From positions 1 through 40,840 of the forward strand of contig SVDR01000014.1 of the NCBI GenBank assembly GCA_015057755.1: 40,840 nt of DNA. The letters run 5' to 3'. Every line of letters begins with the position of its first letter. Position 1 is the stretch's first letter. The position numbers were made by a program, and so were the translations under genes. Positions 23,954 to 32,825 of this stretch are shown in pieces. The stretch comes from Lachnoclostridium sp. GTDB lineage: Bacteria; Bacillota_A; Clostridia; Lachnospirales; Lachnospiraceae. The notes beneath the pieces are model-generated. The model was not told the DNA's origin and searched no databases. It was given only the letters and a program-made list of their open reading frames with translations.

Positions 23954-25216
23954 TTATCCTACAAGCTGAACCAAAATACCGCCAATAGTCAGCATCAATG
24001 CTCCACAGGATCTTGTTACGATCTGCGCGAACGGAAGCAGCTCCATTCGATGTGCACTGCTGAGTACGGCAACGTTTCCGGAACCGCCCATGTTGGTGGT
24101 ACACATTCCGGCTGCAATGGCTGATTCCAGAGGATAAAATCCTACAAATTTACCAAGGATCGATGCAGTCAGCGTGATCACGGTCACAACCAGCACAACT
24201 GCAAACAGATAAAACGGAGTCAGGGTTTTTAAGATCGTACCCAGATCGATCAGGGTAAATCCGATACCCGCCAGCGCTGCGGCTGTCCAACTGTGGATCG
24301 CAAACTGTCCCCACTCTCTCGCCGCGTCTTCCAGCTCTTCGGACATGATTCCCGTTCCTTTTACCAGCACAACCGCAATGATCATCCACGCATAAGTCGG
24401 AATGATTTCAATAAAATTATGCAGCAGTGCTCCAAGCTGATAAAATACAAATGCAATGACCATACCGGTACAGAGATTTGCAAATGTCGGTTTCATCGGA
24501 GGAGTCTTCTTAACCGGTTTTCCGTCATTTACCAGCATACCGTTTCCGGTCACTTCCGGATGTTTGTTTCCGTAGTTATTGAGCAGACCGCCATACACGA
24601 TCGCTGTAATATTTCCTAATACCGTAGCCGGGGCCATCTTCGTCAATGCCTCAGACGCATCAATTCCCAACGCCTGTGCATAAATACCAGAAAGCGGAAC
24701 TGTTCCGGCTGTCATACCGCCGCTGGTCATCGGAACTCCGATAAACAGGATTCCGTTCCAGAATCCATCTCTCATCACGAAACCCAGTAAACCGGAAGTC
24801 AAAATACCCACTGCAAGGGAGATCACTGCTACCGGAAGAAGCTTTACCGTCGCCCTGAGAAGCAGGTTGCGGTCAATGTTAAATAAGCTTCCTGTGATCA
24901 GCGCCGCAATATAGAAAACAAGAAAACCACTCTTATTAACGAAATAATCCATGGTCTCGAACGTCTGCTGCGGAATGATCCCGGTCGCCTGGATCGCCGC
25001 CGCGCCCAGGATACAGATCACGGAACCGCCCAGATACGTCTTCACTACAGGCACTGTTTTTCCGATGGTGTTCAGTCCTTCACCAAAAACCATCAATACC
25101 AGAAATGCCGGAACCAGACTGTTCGGTATACAACCGGCTGCCATACACGCAACCGTCAATGCAAGTACAACCAGATACAGGGGCAATGGAAGTCCCAGAA
25201 TTTTAATATCCTTCAT
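23954..25216 (-). CDS. 2-hydroxycarboxylate transporter family symporter
   Basis: A 420-residue membrane protein of the 2-HCT family (citrate, malate or related 2-hydroxyacids, driven by Na+ or H+). It has about 11 hydrophobic helices and both conserved re-entrant loop motifs: GVPMTSGGMTAGTVPLSGIY near the middle and CTTNMGGSGNVAVLSSAHRM near the end, each holding the family GGxG element. RMELLPFAQIVTR follows, as in CitS and MleP. The ATG at 25216 has AGAGG upstream. It follows greA by 49 bases on the same strand. Citrate versus malate cannot be decided; no citrate lyase or malolactic gene is nearby. Confidence 0.9.
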   Translation of the reverse strand: MKDIKILGLPLPLYLVVLALTVACMAAGCIPNSLVPAFLVLMVFGEGLNTIGKTVPVVKTYLGGSVICILGAAAIQATGIIPQQTFETMDYFVNKSGFLVFYIAALITGSLFNIDRNLLLRATVKLLPVAVISLAVGILTSGLLGFVMRDGFWNGILFIGVPMTSGGMTAGTVPLSGIYAQALGIDASEALTKMAPATVLGNITAIVYGGLLNNYGNKHPEVTGNGMLVNDGKPVKKTPPMKPTFANLCTGMVIAFVFYQLGALLHNFIEIIPTYAWMIIAVVLVKGTGIMSEELEDAAREWGQFAIHSWTAAALAGIGFTLIDLGTILKTLTPFYLFAVVLVVTVITLTASILGKFVGFYPLESAIAAGMCTTNMGGSGNVAVLSSAHRMELLPFAQIVTRSCGALMLTIGGILVQLVG

Positions 25217-25265
25217 GTGGAATCCTCTACTTTCTTTCTCTATCCTGCCGCAAATCGTCCGGACA

Positions 25266-25769
25266 TCAATAACTTCTCAATGCCGCACTTCCGTCATCGA
25301 CCGTCTTTTCAATCCTCTTGATCACAACTTCATAACCGGCCTTCTCATTGATCTGAACAAAAACGCGGTCTCCAACCTTATGACCAAGAAGCGCCTTTCC
25401 AAGCGGAGACTCGGAACTGATCATATTGTTCAACGAATTTCCACGGATCGAAGTAACAATCTGATAAGTCTCTGTCTCGTCTTCGTCCTCAAAATACACA
25501 TCTACAGTATTGTACAAGCCAACCTCATCCTCTTTTGACTCATCCGACACAACTTTTGCTGTACGGATCACCCTCTCCAGATAACGGATCCGGCTCTCAT
25601 TTTTATTTTTGTCCCTTTTGGCTGCATAATATTCAAAATTTTCACTGAGATCGCCCTGAGCTCTCGCTTCCTTTACCGCTTCGATGGCCTCCTTGCGGAC
25701 TACCAGTTTCCGGTATTCGATCTCCTCTTCAATCTTTTTAATATCTTTTTCTGTCAGTTCATTGCGCAT
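25266..25769 (-). CDS. greA: Transcription elongation factor GreA
   Basis: A 167-residue GreA/GreB-type factor that enters the RNA polymerase secondary channel and stimulates cleavage of backtracked RNA. Residues 1-75 form the N-terminal coiled coil with the acidic tip GDLSENFEYY (about 39-48), holding the conserved Asp and Glu that chelate Mg. The C-terminal FKBP-like domain includes SPLGKALLGHKVGD. AGGAGG lies 8 bases before the ATG. It lies 18 bases after the GGDEF gene and is probably co-transcribed with it. Some Clostridia have more than one greA, so this may not be the main copy. Confidence 0.93.
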   Translation of the reverse strand: MRNELTEKDIKKIEEEIEYRKLVVRKEAIEAVKEARAQGDLSENFEYYAAKRDKNKNESRIRYLERVIRTAKVVSDESKEDEVGLYNTVDVYFEDEDETETYQIVTSIRGNSLNNMISSESPLGKALLGHKVGDRVFVQINEKAGYEVVIKRIEKTVDDGSAALRSY

Positions 25770-25787
25770 CCCGCAATCCTCCTGCTG

Positions 25788-26948
25788 TTACTTTTCTTCC
25801 GAAACCTTTTCCTCCCACCGATACAGAGATGCCGGTTTCATACTATCGCCGTCACAAATAGTCGTACGATTCTTTCCCTGACGTTTGGAAAAATAAAGCG
25901 CCTCATCTGCACGTTCAAAGAACTCCGTAGTTCCCCATCCTTCCTTCCAGATTGCGATACCGACACTGACCGTAATCGGGCTCTCTCGAAATTCAAATAC
26001 CGTATTTGCGATTTCCTGACGGATTTTCTCTACGGTCCGAATATAATCATTGATCATTCCATTTCGGAATAAAATTGCAAACTCTTCGCCACCAAATCTG
26101 GCCGCAATATATTTATCCCCACATACTTCTCTCATAATGCATGCAAGTTCCAGGATAACTATGTCGCCTTTTGCATGACCATATGTATCATTTACTTTCT
26201 TAAAATCATCAATATCTAATATCGCAACCGCCGGACGATTGCCTCTTTCCGCCTCATCCACCAACATTTTCATACCATTCTGGAAAGAAGTATGACCATA
26301 CAGACCTGTTTTCTGATCATATTTCAACTGCTCTAAAATTTCCATACGGCTTCGATGAAGCATCGCCAGCTTACGATCCTTCTGAAACTCATATTTCATC
26401 ATCAGCTCACAGAGAATATTGGCGCTCAAAATAATAGCCAATGTAATCAGATAACTGGAGAACAAGTATCGATTTTCTCTCTGTGTAATCTGCGGTCCCA
26501 CAAATGCCATAACCGTCACACAGATTAAGCTCAAAACTGTAATCTTTCTGGTAACTTTTCTATCCTGAAAGATGACTGAAATAAAAACAGGGAAGCAAAA
26601 CGTTGCAAATGTGACATAAAATACATGATGAATCGTTGACAGTACAAAACAGATCAATGTCATCTGAATCAATGGAATCGAGTTTAATAACTCTTTTTTT
26701 CCCCAGCGATGCTGCATTACCACAGCCCCGGCTATTAAAATGATTCCATTCAGAGCAGTTGGAAGAAGCATATATAAGAATAAATACACTCCCAACGGCT
26801 GCTCCCTGAGTCCCTGAATCTCAAAAACGAGCCACATGATCAGTTCCATCAGGAGAATCACACCTGCAAATATAACATTTGCCACAAAGATCGCCTTACA
26901 CCATCTCGGCTGGTCTTCACTATAAATTCGCTCAATTTTTTCCTGCAT
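25788..26948 (-). CDS. Membrane-bound GGDEF protein, probable diguanylate cyclase
   Basis: A 386-residue protein with an N-terminal membrane part of about six helices (residues 20-185) and a C-terminal GGDEF domain (about 220-370). The catalytic motif is RFGGEEFAIL, with DIDDFKKVNDTYGH upstream providing the metal site, so it should make cyclic di-GMP. I see no RxxD inhibitory site five residues before GGEEF, which suggests no product feedback through that site. The ATG at 26948 has AAAGGAGGG upstream; an open frame back to 27059 lacks a ribosome site and would overlap the ABC exporter gene. The signal sensed by the membrane part is unknown. Confidence 0.88.
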   Translation of the reverse strand: MQEKIERIYSEDQPRWCKAIFVANVIFAGVILLMELIMWLVFEIQGLREQPLGVYLFLYMLLPTALNGIILIAGAVVMQHRWGKKELLNSIPLIQMTLICFVLSTIHHVFYVTFATFCFPVFISVIFQDRKVTRKITVLSLICVTVMAFVGPQITQRENRYLFSSYLITLAIILSANILCELMMKYEFQKDRKLAMLHRSRMEILEQLKYDQKTGLYGHTSFQNGMKMLVDEAERGNRPAVAILDIDDFKKVNDTYGHAKGDIVILELACIMREVCGDKYIAARFGGEEFAILFRNGMINDYIRTVEKIRQEIANTVFEFRESPITVSVGIAIWKEGWGTTEFFERADEALYFSKRQGKNRTTICDGDSMKPASLYRWEEKVSEEK

Positions 26949-26984
26949 AGCTGATCTGCCCTCCTTTCTGAGTTCCATTTCTTT

Positions 26985-26993
26985 ATTATACCA
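26985..26993 (-). promoter_or_regulatory. Extended -10 promoter of the GGDEF gene
   Basis: On the minus strand TGG followed by TATAAT (26985-26990) gives an extended -10 element 37 bases before the start; no good -35 box is seen. Confidence 0.55.
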
Positions 26994-27048
26994 AATCAAG
27001 CCACGAATTCCTAGAGCCAAATTTGCGTTTTTTAACTCCTTTTGTACT

Positions 27049-28893
27049 CTAAGTCTCAAATGCCGTCTGCATTGCCTGACTAATCATTTCTTCCTGATAC
27101 TGCTTTGTATACAGATTGTAATATTCCCCGCGCATAGCGATCAGCTCCCTGTGGGACCCCTGCTCGATAATCTTGCCGTCTTTGATCACCAGAATAATAT
27201 CCGCCTTTCGGATCGTGGAGAGACGGTGGGCAATGACGAAGGACGTGCGCCCTTTCATCAGGCGGTCCGTCGCATCCTGAATCTTCTTTTCCGTCACGGT
27301 GTCAATGGAAGACGTCGCCTCGTCCAGCACAAAAATCCTTGGATCTGCCAAAATTGCCCTTGCAAAAGAAAGCAGCTGCTTTTCTCCGGTAGAAAGCAGG
27401 TCTCCGCCCTCGCCCACGTTGCTTTCATAGCCATGCTCCATTCGCGCGATCACTTCATCGGCCGAAACGTGCTTGACCGCTTCCTCAATTTGTTCCATGG
27501 TCGCGTTTGGATTTCCGTAGCGCAGATTTTCCAGTACACTTCCGGAAAACAGATGCGGAGTCTGCAGCACGTAACCGATATTGCTGTGAAGCCAGAGCTG
27601 TGAACGCTCCCTGGCATCGCGGCCGTCGATCAGCACCCGTCCGGATGTCGGTTCAAAGAAACGGCAGACCAGATTGACCAGCGTGGATTTGCCGGCTCCG
27701 GTTTCACCAACGATGGCTACGTTGGTTCCCTGCGGAACATGCAGATTAAAATGTTCCAAAACATACTCATCGCCGTCCGGATATTTGAACGACACATCCT
27801 CGAATGTGATATCTCCGTGCAGCGGCTCCCAGTTTTCACGCTTCGGTTCGAAAGAATCTCCGTATTTTGCCTCTACTTCCTTTGAGTCACGCACATCCGA
27901 CTGCGTCTCCATCAAAGTGGAAAAACGCTCAACATTTACCTGCACGGTGATCAGATCTGAAATGGAACGGACGATCCACTGGATCGGTTCCATCATGCCC
28001 AGCGCATAGGACATAAACACAGAAAGAGTACCAATCTCCATGATCCCTTCCATGGTGATCTGACCGCCCTGCCAGAGCACCAGCGCAAGAGCCACGGAAG
28101 AAGCAAAGGAGATCATAGACGCAAACAGAGCACGATAGTGGGTTGCATGAACGGAGCGAAGCTCCATTTCCTCTGTTGTACGGTTGAAATTATCCTCCAT
28201 CTTCTTTTCGATCACCAGTGTCTTTGTGGTTTTCGCTCCGGTAATTCCTTCGTTGAAATTACTTGTGATCTGAGAATTGACCTCTCGGATCTTATGATTT
28301 AGTGTGACCAGCTTCAGCTGGAACATCTGCGCCACCACCGCAATGATCGGTACAATGAGCAGCACCCAGAACGCCAGCTTCGCATTGGTCCGCAGCATAA
28401 CAAAAATCGCACCAATAATATAGGAAATATACCAGACTCCGTTCATCAGACTCCAGGACACCAGAGCACCGATACGGTTGGTATCACTCATCACTCTGGC
28501 ATGAATATATCCTACACTGTTCTGGTTAAAATAAGAAAATGCCAGGGTCTGCAGGTGATTGAAGCTCTCACGCTTCATGTCGCGGCCCACATACATTTCA
28601 ATCTGACAGGCCTGATAGGCAGAAATTCCGTTGGCAATGACCTGAAATGCCAGCACTCCCAGGTACACCCAGATAAATGTGCTCATAGTATCTAACGTTT
28701 GTCCGGCGATAAAATGGTCGATGGCATATTCCTGAAACAGCGGTAAAATGATATCCACCAGACCGCCTGCAAATCCCAGTGTGATCATCCAGAAAATGAT
28801 CCCACGGTACGGTTTTAAAAATGGCAGCAATTTGTTGATCCCGAAATATGGAAGCGTCTTAAATTCCGTTTCTTTTTTACGGTTCTTACTCAT
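27049..28893 (-). CDS. ABC exporter half, canonical catalytic Walker B subunit
   Basis: A 614-residue half-transporter with a six-helix membrane domain (about 30-320) and a C-terminal ATPase. Walker A is GETGAGKST (396-404) and Walker B ends FVLDEATSS with the catalytic Glu525. The signature motif is LSTGEKQ (500-506), which departs from LSGGQ. It pairs with the gene upstream, whose Walker B lacks the glutamate, giving one consensus and one degenerate site as in heterodimeric multidrug/lipid exporters such as BmrCD and TM287/288. I choose the ATG at 28893 (AGGAGG 9 bases upstream); it overlaps the stop of the upstream gene by 8 bases, so translation is coupled. Substrate unknown. Confidence 0.9.
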   Translation of the reverse strand: MSKNRKKETEFKTLPYFGINKLLPFLKPYRGIIFWMITLGFAGGLVDIILPLFQEYAIDHFIAGQTLDTMSTFIWVYLGVLAFQVIANGISAYQACQIEMYVGRDMKRESFNHLQTLAFSYFNQNSVGYIHARVMSDTNRIGALVSWSLMNGVWYISYIIGAIFVMLRTNAKLAFWVLLIVPIIAVVAQMFQLKLVTLNHKIREVNSQITSNFNEGITGAKTTKTLVIEKKMEDNFNRTTEEMELRSVHATHYRALFASMISFASSVALALVLWQGGQITMEGIMEIGTLSVFMSYALGMMEPIQWIVRSISDLITVQVNVERFSTLMETQSDVRDSKEVEAKYGDSFEPKRENWEPLHGDITFEDVSFKYPDGDEYVLEHFNLHVPQGTNVAIVGETGAGKSTLVNLVCRFFEPTSGRVLIDGRDARERSQLWLHSNIGYVLQTPHLFSGSVLENLRYGNPNATMEQIEEAVKHVSADEVIARMEHGYESNVGEGGDLLSTGEKQLLSFARAILADPRIFVLDEATSSIDTVTEKKIQDATDRLMKGRTSFVIAHRLSTIRKADIILVIKDGKIIEQGSHRELIAMRGEYYNLYTKQYQEEMISQAMQTAFET

Positions 28894-30730
28894 CTGCTTC
28901 CACCTCCTCTTCTTCAACCGTCATCTGCATATCGTAGATCTTGCGGTAAATCCCATTCTTCTCCATCAGTTCCTCGTGAGAACCGATTTCTGCAATCTTT
29001 CCTTTATCAAGCACCATGATACAGTCCGCCTGCATGAGCGTTGTCACGCGATGGGCGATCAGGATCACCGTCGCATCTGCCAGCTTTTCCTTCAGCGCCT
29101 GACGGATCATGGCATCTGTCTGGGCATCTACAGCCGACAGAGAGTCATCAAAGACCATGATCGGTGTCTTCTGGACTAACATCCGCGCGATGGCTGTACG
29201 CTGTTTCTGGCCGCCTGAGAGCGTCACGCCGCGTTCACCCACAACCGTATCGTATCCCTGGGTAAATTCCATGACAGAACGATCCACACAGGCGATCGCT
29301 GCCGCCTCACGGATCTCCGTAAGGGACAGATTTTCTTTTGTGATTCCGATATTCTCCGCAATGGTTCTGGAGAACAGGAACGGCTCCTGAAGCACCATGC
29401 CAATATTTTCACGCACCCATTCACCTTTCATATCTACGATATCCACACCGCCGATCGTAATCTGTCCGTTTTCCTCCGGAAGATCATACAGACGGTTCAG
29501 CAAATGCATCAGTGTAGACTTTCCGGAACCGGTTCCGCCCAGAATTCCGAAAGTGGTTCCCTTAGGGATCGTAAAGCTCACATCCGAAAGAACCGGAATC
29601 TCTCCGTATCCGAATGTCACATGTTTAAATTCAATATCGCCGCGCAGGTCCGGAGTCACTGCGTCCATTTTGTCCTGCTCAGCCTCCGAGTTCATAATAT
29701 ACCGAATACGTTCTACCGAAACGCTCGCCTTACTCATCTCCGAAATCGTACGGCCAAGAGAACGAACCGGCCAGATCAGCATCGTATTATAGGAAACAAA
29801 CGCGATAAATTCTCCGGCTGTCATATCTCCTGTCACGCAGAAATAAGAACCCAGCACCACGATCAGCATGATCTGAAGGCCGGACACCAGATCGCCGGTT
29901 CCCCAGAACAGAGACAAGGTGGTACACAGTTTCATCCATTCATTGGTATAAATCTGGTTCTGCTTCTCAAAACGGTCCTTTTCATATTTTTCACGGCCAA
30001 ATGCCCTTACCACGCGGATACCGGTCAGGTTTTCCTGCGCGATGGTGGACAGAACACCTTCATTTTCATCACACTGGGTAAAGCGGTCCCTGATCTTCGA
30101 ATGGAAGATCGAGGAATATCCTACCACGACCGGAACAAAAGTCGCTGCAACCAGAGTCAGTTTCGGATTCATGGAAAACATGAATGACAGCGACAGGACG
30201 ATCATCATCACGATTCGAAATACGGCCGTCAGCTGTTCCGACACAAAGTTCTTGATCATATCCACGTCGGACGTGCAGCGCTGAATGATATCGCCCGTCT
30301 GATTTTTCATATGCCAGGAAAACGGAAGCCGCTGGATATGGGAAAACAGGCGGTTTCGCATCGTCTTTACGAAACGTTCTGCTCCCTTCGTATTATAAAG
30401 CGTATTCAGATACCGGCAGACTGCACTGCCCAAAGCGATCAGCGCGATCACAATTCCGATCACCCATAAATTGGCCTTCAGATAATCCAAACCGCCGATA
30501 CGATCTATCATCTCTGCGACAAAAGCAGGGACATCCAGAGCCATCGTTCCGATCACGCTGTCAACCGTTGTTCGGATGATCTGCGGAGTCAGCATATCAA
30601 AAGCATTGACCAGCAGCGTTGCGATAATACTGACGGCAAAATACTTTTTACTGCCTTTTAAAAAGTCCCAGACCAGTGATAATTTTGTATATGTTGTTGG
30701 ATTGTTCGCTTTTACGCCTTGCTCCTGCAC
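28886..30730 (-). CDS. ABC exporter half, degenerate Walker B subunit
   Basis: The 614-residue partner of the next gene. It has a six-helix exporter membrane domain (about 30-330) and an ATPase with Walker A GGTGSGKST (398-406), a perfect signature LSGGQKQR (504-511) and Walker B IMVFDDSLSAVD, in which Asp529 replaces the catalytic glutamate. That is the mark of the non-hydrolysing site in heterodimeric exporters. The start is GTG at 30730 with AGGAGG 8 bases upstream. It ends in an 8-base overlap with its partner. Together they probably form a multidrug or lipid exporter in the cytoplasmic membrane. Confidence 0.9.
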   Translation of the reverse strand: MQEQGVKANNPTTYTKLSLVWDFLKGSKKYFAVSIIATLLVNAFDMLTPQIIRTTVDSVIGTMALDVPAFVAEMIDRIGGLDYLKANLWVIGIVIALIALGSAVCRYLNTLYNTKGAERFVKTMRNRLFSHIQRLPFSWHMKNQTGDIIQRCTSDVDMIKNFVSEQLTAVFRIVMMIVLSLSFMFSMNPKLTLVAATFVPVVVGYSSIFHSKIRDRFTQCDENEGVLSTIAQENLTGIRVVRAFGREKYEKDRFEKQNQIYTNEWMKLCTTLSLFWGTGDLVSGLQIMLIVVLGSYFCVTGDMTAGEFIAFVSYNTMLIWPVRSLGRTISEMSKASVSVERIRYIMNSEAEQDKMDAVTPDLRGDIEFKHVTFGYGEIPVLSDVSFTIPKGTTFGILGGTGSGKSTLMHLLNRLYDLPEENGQITIGGVDIVDMKGEWVRENIGMVLQEPFLFSRTIAENIGITKENLSLTEIREAAAIACVDRSVMEFTQGYDTVVGERGVTLSGGQKQRTAIARMLVQKTPIMVFDDSLSAVDAQTDAMIRQALKEKLADATVILIAHRVTTLMQADCIMVLDKGKIAEIGSHEELMEKNGIYRKIYDMQMTVEEEEVEADE

Positions 30731-30772
30731 GTGTACGACCTCCTCATCTATGTTGTTTCATTCACTCTATCC

Positions 30773-30781
30773 AGTATAACA
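30773..30781 (-). promoter_or_regulatory. Extended -10 promoter of the ABC exporter operon
   Basis: On the minus strand TGT followed by TATACT (30773-30778), 42 bases before the GTG start. It directly follows the terminator of the upstream gene; a -35 box is not clear. Confidence 0.5.
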
Positions 30782-30782
30782 T

Positions 30783-30819
30783 AAAAAAGCTGAAGACGAA
30801 ACCAGTCGCCTTCAGCTTT
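30783..30819 (-). terminator. Terminator after the 86-residue gene
   Basis: A stem of AAAGCTGAAG with CTTCAGCTTT, a 14-base loop and, on the minus strand, six T. It separates the malQ unit from the ABC exporter operon. Confidence 0.9.
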
Positions 30820-30823
30820 CTCT

Positions 30824-31084
30824 TTATTCCGCGTCAAAATCTACATGGTAAACTTTGTCCCCCGCATGAATGTCCACATACGGCAGATCAAACTGCTCAT
30901 CCATAATATCTACACGACATTCAAAATGTACATTGCCCTCTCCTTTGATCATCAGGAGATAGCTTCCGTTTTCTTTCTCTTCCATCTCATCACAGATGTT
31001 GTTGTAGAGTTCTTCACCGTCTACCACGCCCGGATAGCCTGCATCTTTGATCTTTTTCTCAATAAGTCTGTATAATTCCTGCAC
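30824..31084 (-). CDS. Small hypothetical protein
   Basis: An 86-residue acidic, soluble protein that I do not recognise. It has a helical start (MQELYRLIEKKIKDAG), a charged middle and a beta-rich tail ending HAGDKVYHVDFDAE. The start is GTG at 31084, with AAGGAG 9 bases upstream. It begins 6 bases after the malQ stop and is followed by a terminator, so it is co-transcribed with malQ. No transmembrane segment or signal peptide is seen. Its place after malQ could mean a small helper in carbon metabolism, but that is only a guess. Confidence 0.7.
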   Translation of the reverse strand: MQELYRLIEKKIKDAGYPGVVDGEELYNNICDEMEEKENGSYLLMIKGEGNVHFECRVDIMDEQFDLPYVDIHAGDKVYHVDFDAE

Positions 31085-31090
31085 TGTAAC

Positions 31091-32641
31091 TTACTCCTTA
31101 TCTTTATCCTTCTTCTTCAGGGCATCTAACGCCTCCCAGTTGGCGCGGTTGAAACGCTTTGTTAATGCCAGGATTTCTTTGCTGAGTTCATCGGTAAGAA
31201 GCTCGGCTTTCATGCGCCAGCTCCAGTTTTTGCCCACCGTACCCGGTGCGTTCATACGGGCAGAATTGTCCAGACCGGCCCAGTCCTGGATCGGCACGAT
31301 ACAAGTCTCAGACGCGCACATCATCGCCATGCGGATCATCTTCTTGTACATATCTGCATCGTCCGTATGATGATCATCGATGTAATCACGGATCTGCTTC
31401 TTGCCCTCCTCTGTCAGACCTGCATACCAGCCGGCAACAGTCTCATTGTCATGAGTTCCTGTATATACCACGTTATTGCTTCCAAAGTTATGCGGCAGAT
31501 ATTCATTTACACCGGTTGTATCCTTCACATCCCATGCAAACTGAAGCACCTTCATATTCGGGAATCCGCTGTCTTTTACCAGCTTGCGGACACCGTCTGT
31601 CATCAGACCAAGATCTTCCGCAATAAACTTTCTCTTGCCAAGCTCTTTCTCCAATGTTTTGAAAAGATCCATGCCTGGTCCCTTTTCCCAATGGCCGTCC
31701 TTCGCTTTTCCGGAAGCTGCCGGAATGGAGAAGTATTCATCAAATCCGCGGAAATGGTCGATGCGGACTACGTCATAAAGTTTGAAGCTGTACCACAGGC
31801 GTGTTACCCACCAGTGATAATTGGTCTTTTTATGATAATCCCAGTTGTAGAGCGGATTTCCCCAAACCTGGCCGTCCTCTGCAAAATTATCCGGCGGACA
31901 TCCGGCAATATTTACCATCTGGTTATTCTCATTCAGCTGGAACAGCTCCGGCTGCGCCCAAACATCCGTACCGTCCGGAGATACATAGATCGGAATATCT
32001 CCCACAATCTCAATGTGCTTGTCATTGGCATACTTTTTCAGCGCGCTCCACTGCTCATAGAATTTGAACTGCATATATTTCTGGAATTCAATATCAAAAT
32101 AAAGCTTTCCGCGATAGTAATCCAGAGCCGGTCCATAATGCATGCGGATATCCTCCGGCCACTGCAGCCAGCCCTTGTCGCCCAGATAAGAACGAACTGC
32201 CATGAAAAGGGCATAATCATCCAGCCACCAGAAATTATCATCACAGAACTTCTTAAATGCTTCATTTTTATAAATCTCGCTGCGCTCATATGCTTTATGT
32301 AAAAGCGGAAGTCGATTTTTACTCATTAATTCATAGTCCACCTGCTCCGGATCATTTCCGAACGGGACAGCAGCACATTCTTCCTCCGTCAGAACACCCT
32401 CTTTGATCAGCGCATCTAAGCTGATAAAATACGGGTTTCCTGCAAATGCAGAATATGCCTGATATGGAGAATCATATGCACCACCATGGCTTGTAGACCC
32501 CAGCGGGAGGATCTGCCAGTATTTCTGACCGGACTTTTCCAGCCAGTCTACAAAATCATAAGCAGCCTGGTCAAAACAACCAATTCCGTACTTGGACGGA
32601 AGGCTTGTAATAGAAAGTAAAATACCTGCATTTCTTTTCAT
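31091..32641 (-). CDS. malQ: 4-alpha-glucanotransferase (amylomaltase), first copy
   Basis: A 516-residue GH77 enzyme that moves maltosyl or longer units between alpha-1,4-glucans and releases glucose, used in maltodextrin breakdown in the cytoplasm. The three catalytic carboxylates lie in VVRIDHFRGFDEYF (nucleophile Asp), FIAEDLG (acid/base Glu) and YTGTHDNETVAGW (Asp). The opening NAGILLSITSLPSKYGIG is typical. I choose the ATG at 32641, which has GGAG 8 bases upstream; earlier in-frame starts up to 32707 have no ribosome site. A LacI-type regulator gene is divergent from it, and an 86-residue gene follows. A second malQ lies 1.2 kb away. Confidence 0.95.
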   Translation of the reverse strand: MKRNAGILLSITSLPSKYGIGCFDQAAYDFVDWLEKSGQKYWQILPLGSTSHGGAYDSPYQAYSAFAGNPYFISLDALIKEGVLTEEECAAVPFGNDPEQVDYELMSKNRLPLLHKAYERSEIYKNEAFKKFCDDNFWWLDDYALFMAVRSYLGDKGWLQWPEDIRMHYGPALDYYRGKLYFDIEFQKYMQFKFYEQWSALKKYANDKHIEIVGDIPIYVSPDGTDVWAQPELFQLNENNQMVNIAGCPPDNFAEDGQVWGNPLYNWDYHKKTNYHWWVTRLWYSFKLYDVVRIDHFRGFDEYFSIPAASGKAKDGHWEKGPGMDLFKTLEKELGKRKFIAEDLGLMTDGVRKLVKDSGFPNMKVLQFAWDVKDTTGVNEYLPHNFGSNNVVYTGTHDNETVAGWYAGLTEEGKKQIRDYIDDHHTDDADMYKKMIRMAMMCASETCIVPIQDWAGLDNSARMNAPGTVGKNWSWRMKAELLTDELSKEILALTKRFNRANWEALDALKKKDKDKE

Positions 32642-32708
32642 GTTTCGTACTCCATTCATTTCAGATTTCTTGTTCATTTTATCATAATCTCTATACTTTT
32701 TCCACATA

Positions 32709-32730
32709 AAAATGCATTTGACTGCATTTT
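32709..32730. promoter_or_regulatory. Perfect inverted repeat, possible operator between malQ and a LacI gene
   Basis: AAAATGCA and TGCATTTT are separated by 6 bases. It lies in the 184-base gap between the divergent malQ and LacI genes and could be a repressor site; no binder is known. Confidence 0.5.
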
Positions 32731-32776
32731 CGAAACTCAGCGAAACTTTTATCGAAACATATATTTACTTCGAAAA
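32731..32776. repeat. Ladder of CGAAAC half-sites upstream of the LacI gene
   Basis: CGAAAC occurs at 32731, 32741 and 32753, and CGAAAA at 32771, all in the same orientation with spacings of 10, 12 and 18 bases. The CGAAA core resembles half of LacI-family palindromes. It overlaps the probable -35 region of the regulator gene, so autoregulation and control of malQ are both plausible. Confidence 0.5.
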
Positions 32777-32793
32777 ACATCGTGTGATATAAT
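32764..32793 (+). promoter_or_regulatory. Promoter of the LacI-type regulator gene
   Basis: A perfect TATAAT (32788-32793) lies 33 bases before the ATG; the -35 box is weak (TTTACT at 32764-32769, 18-base spacer), as expected where an activator or repressor acts. Confidence 0.55.
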
Positions 32794-32825
32794 AAATTAC
32801 ATCGATATTACAGGGGGGAACTCTT

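Noticed and set aside
31367..32302. 311-codon plus-strand ORF opposite malQ
   Set aside because: It is opposite a complete malQ with all catalytic motifs; composition is that of a shadow frame.
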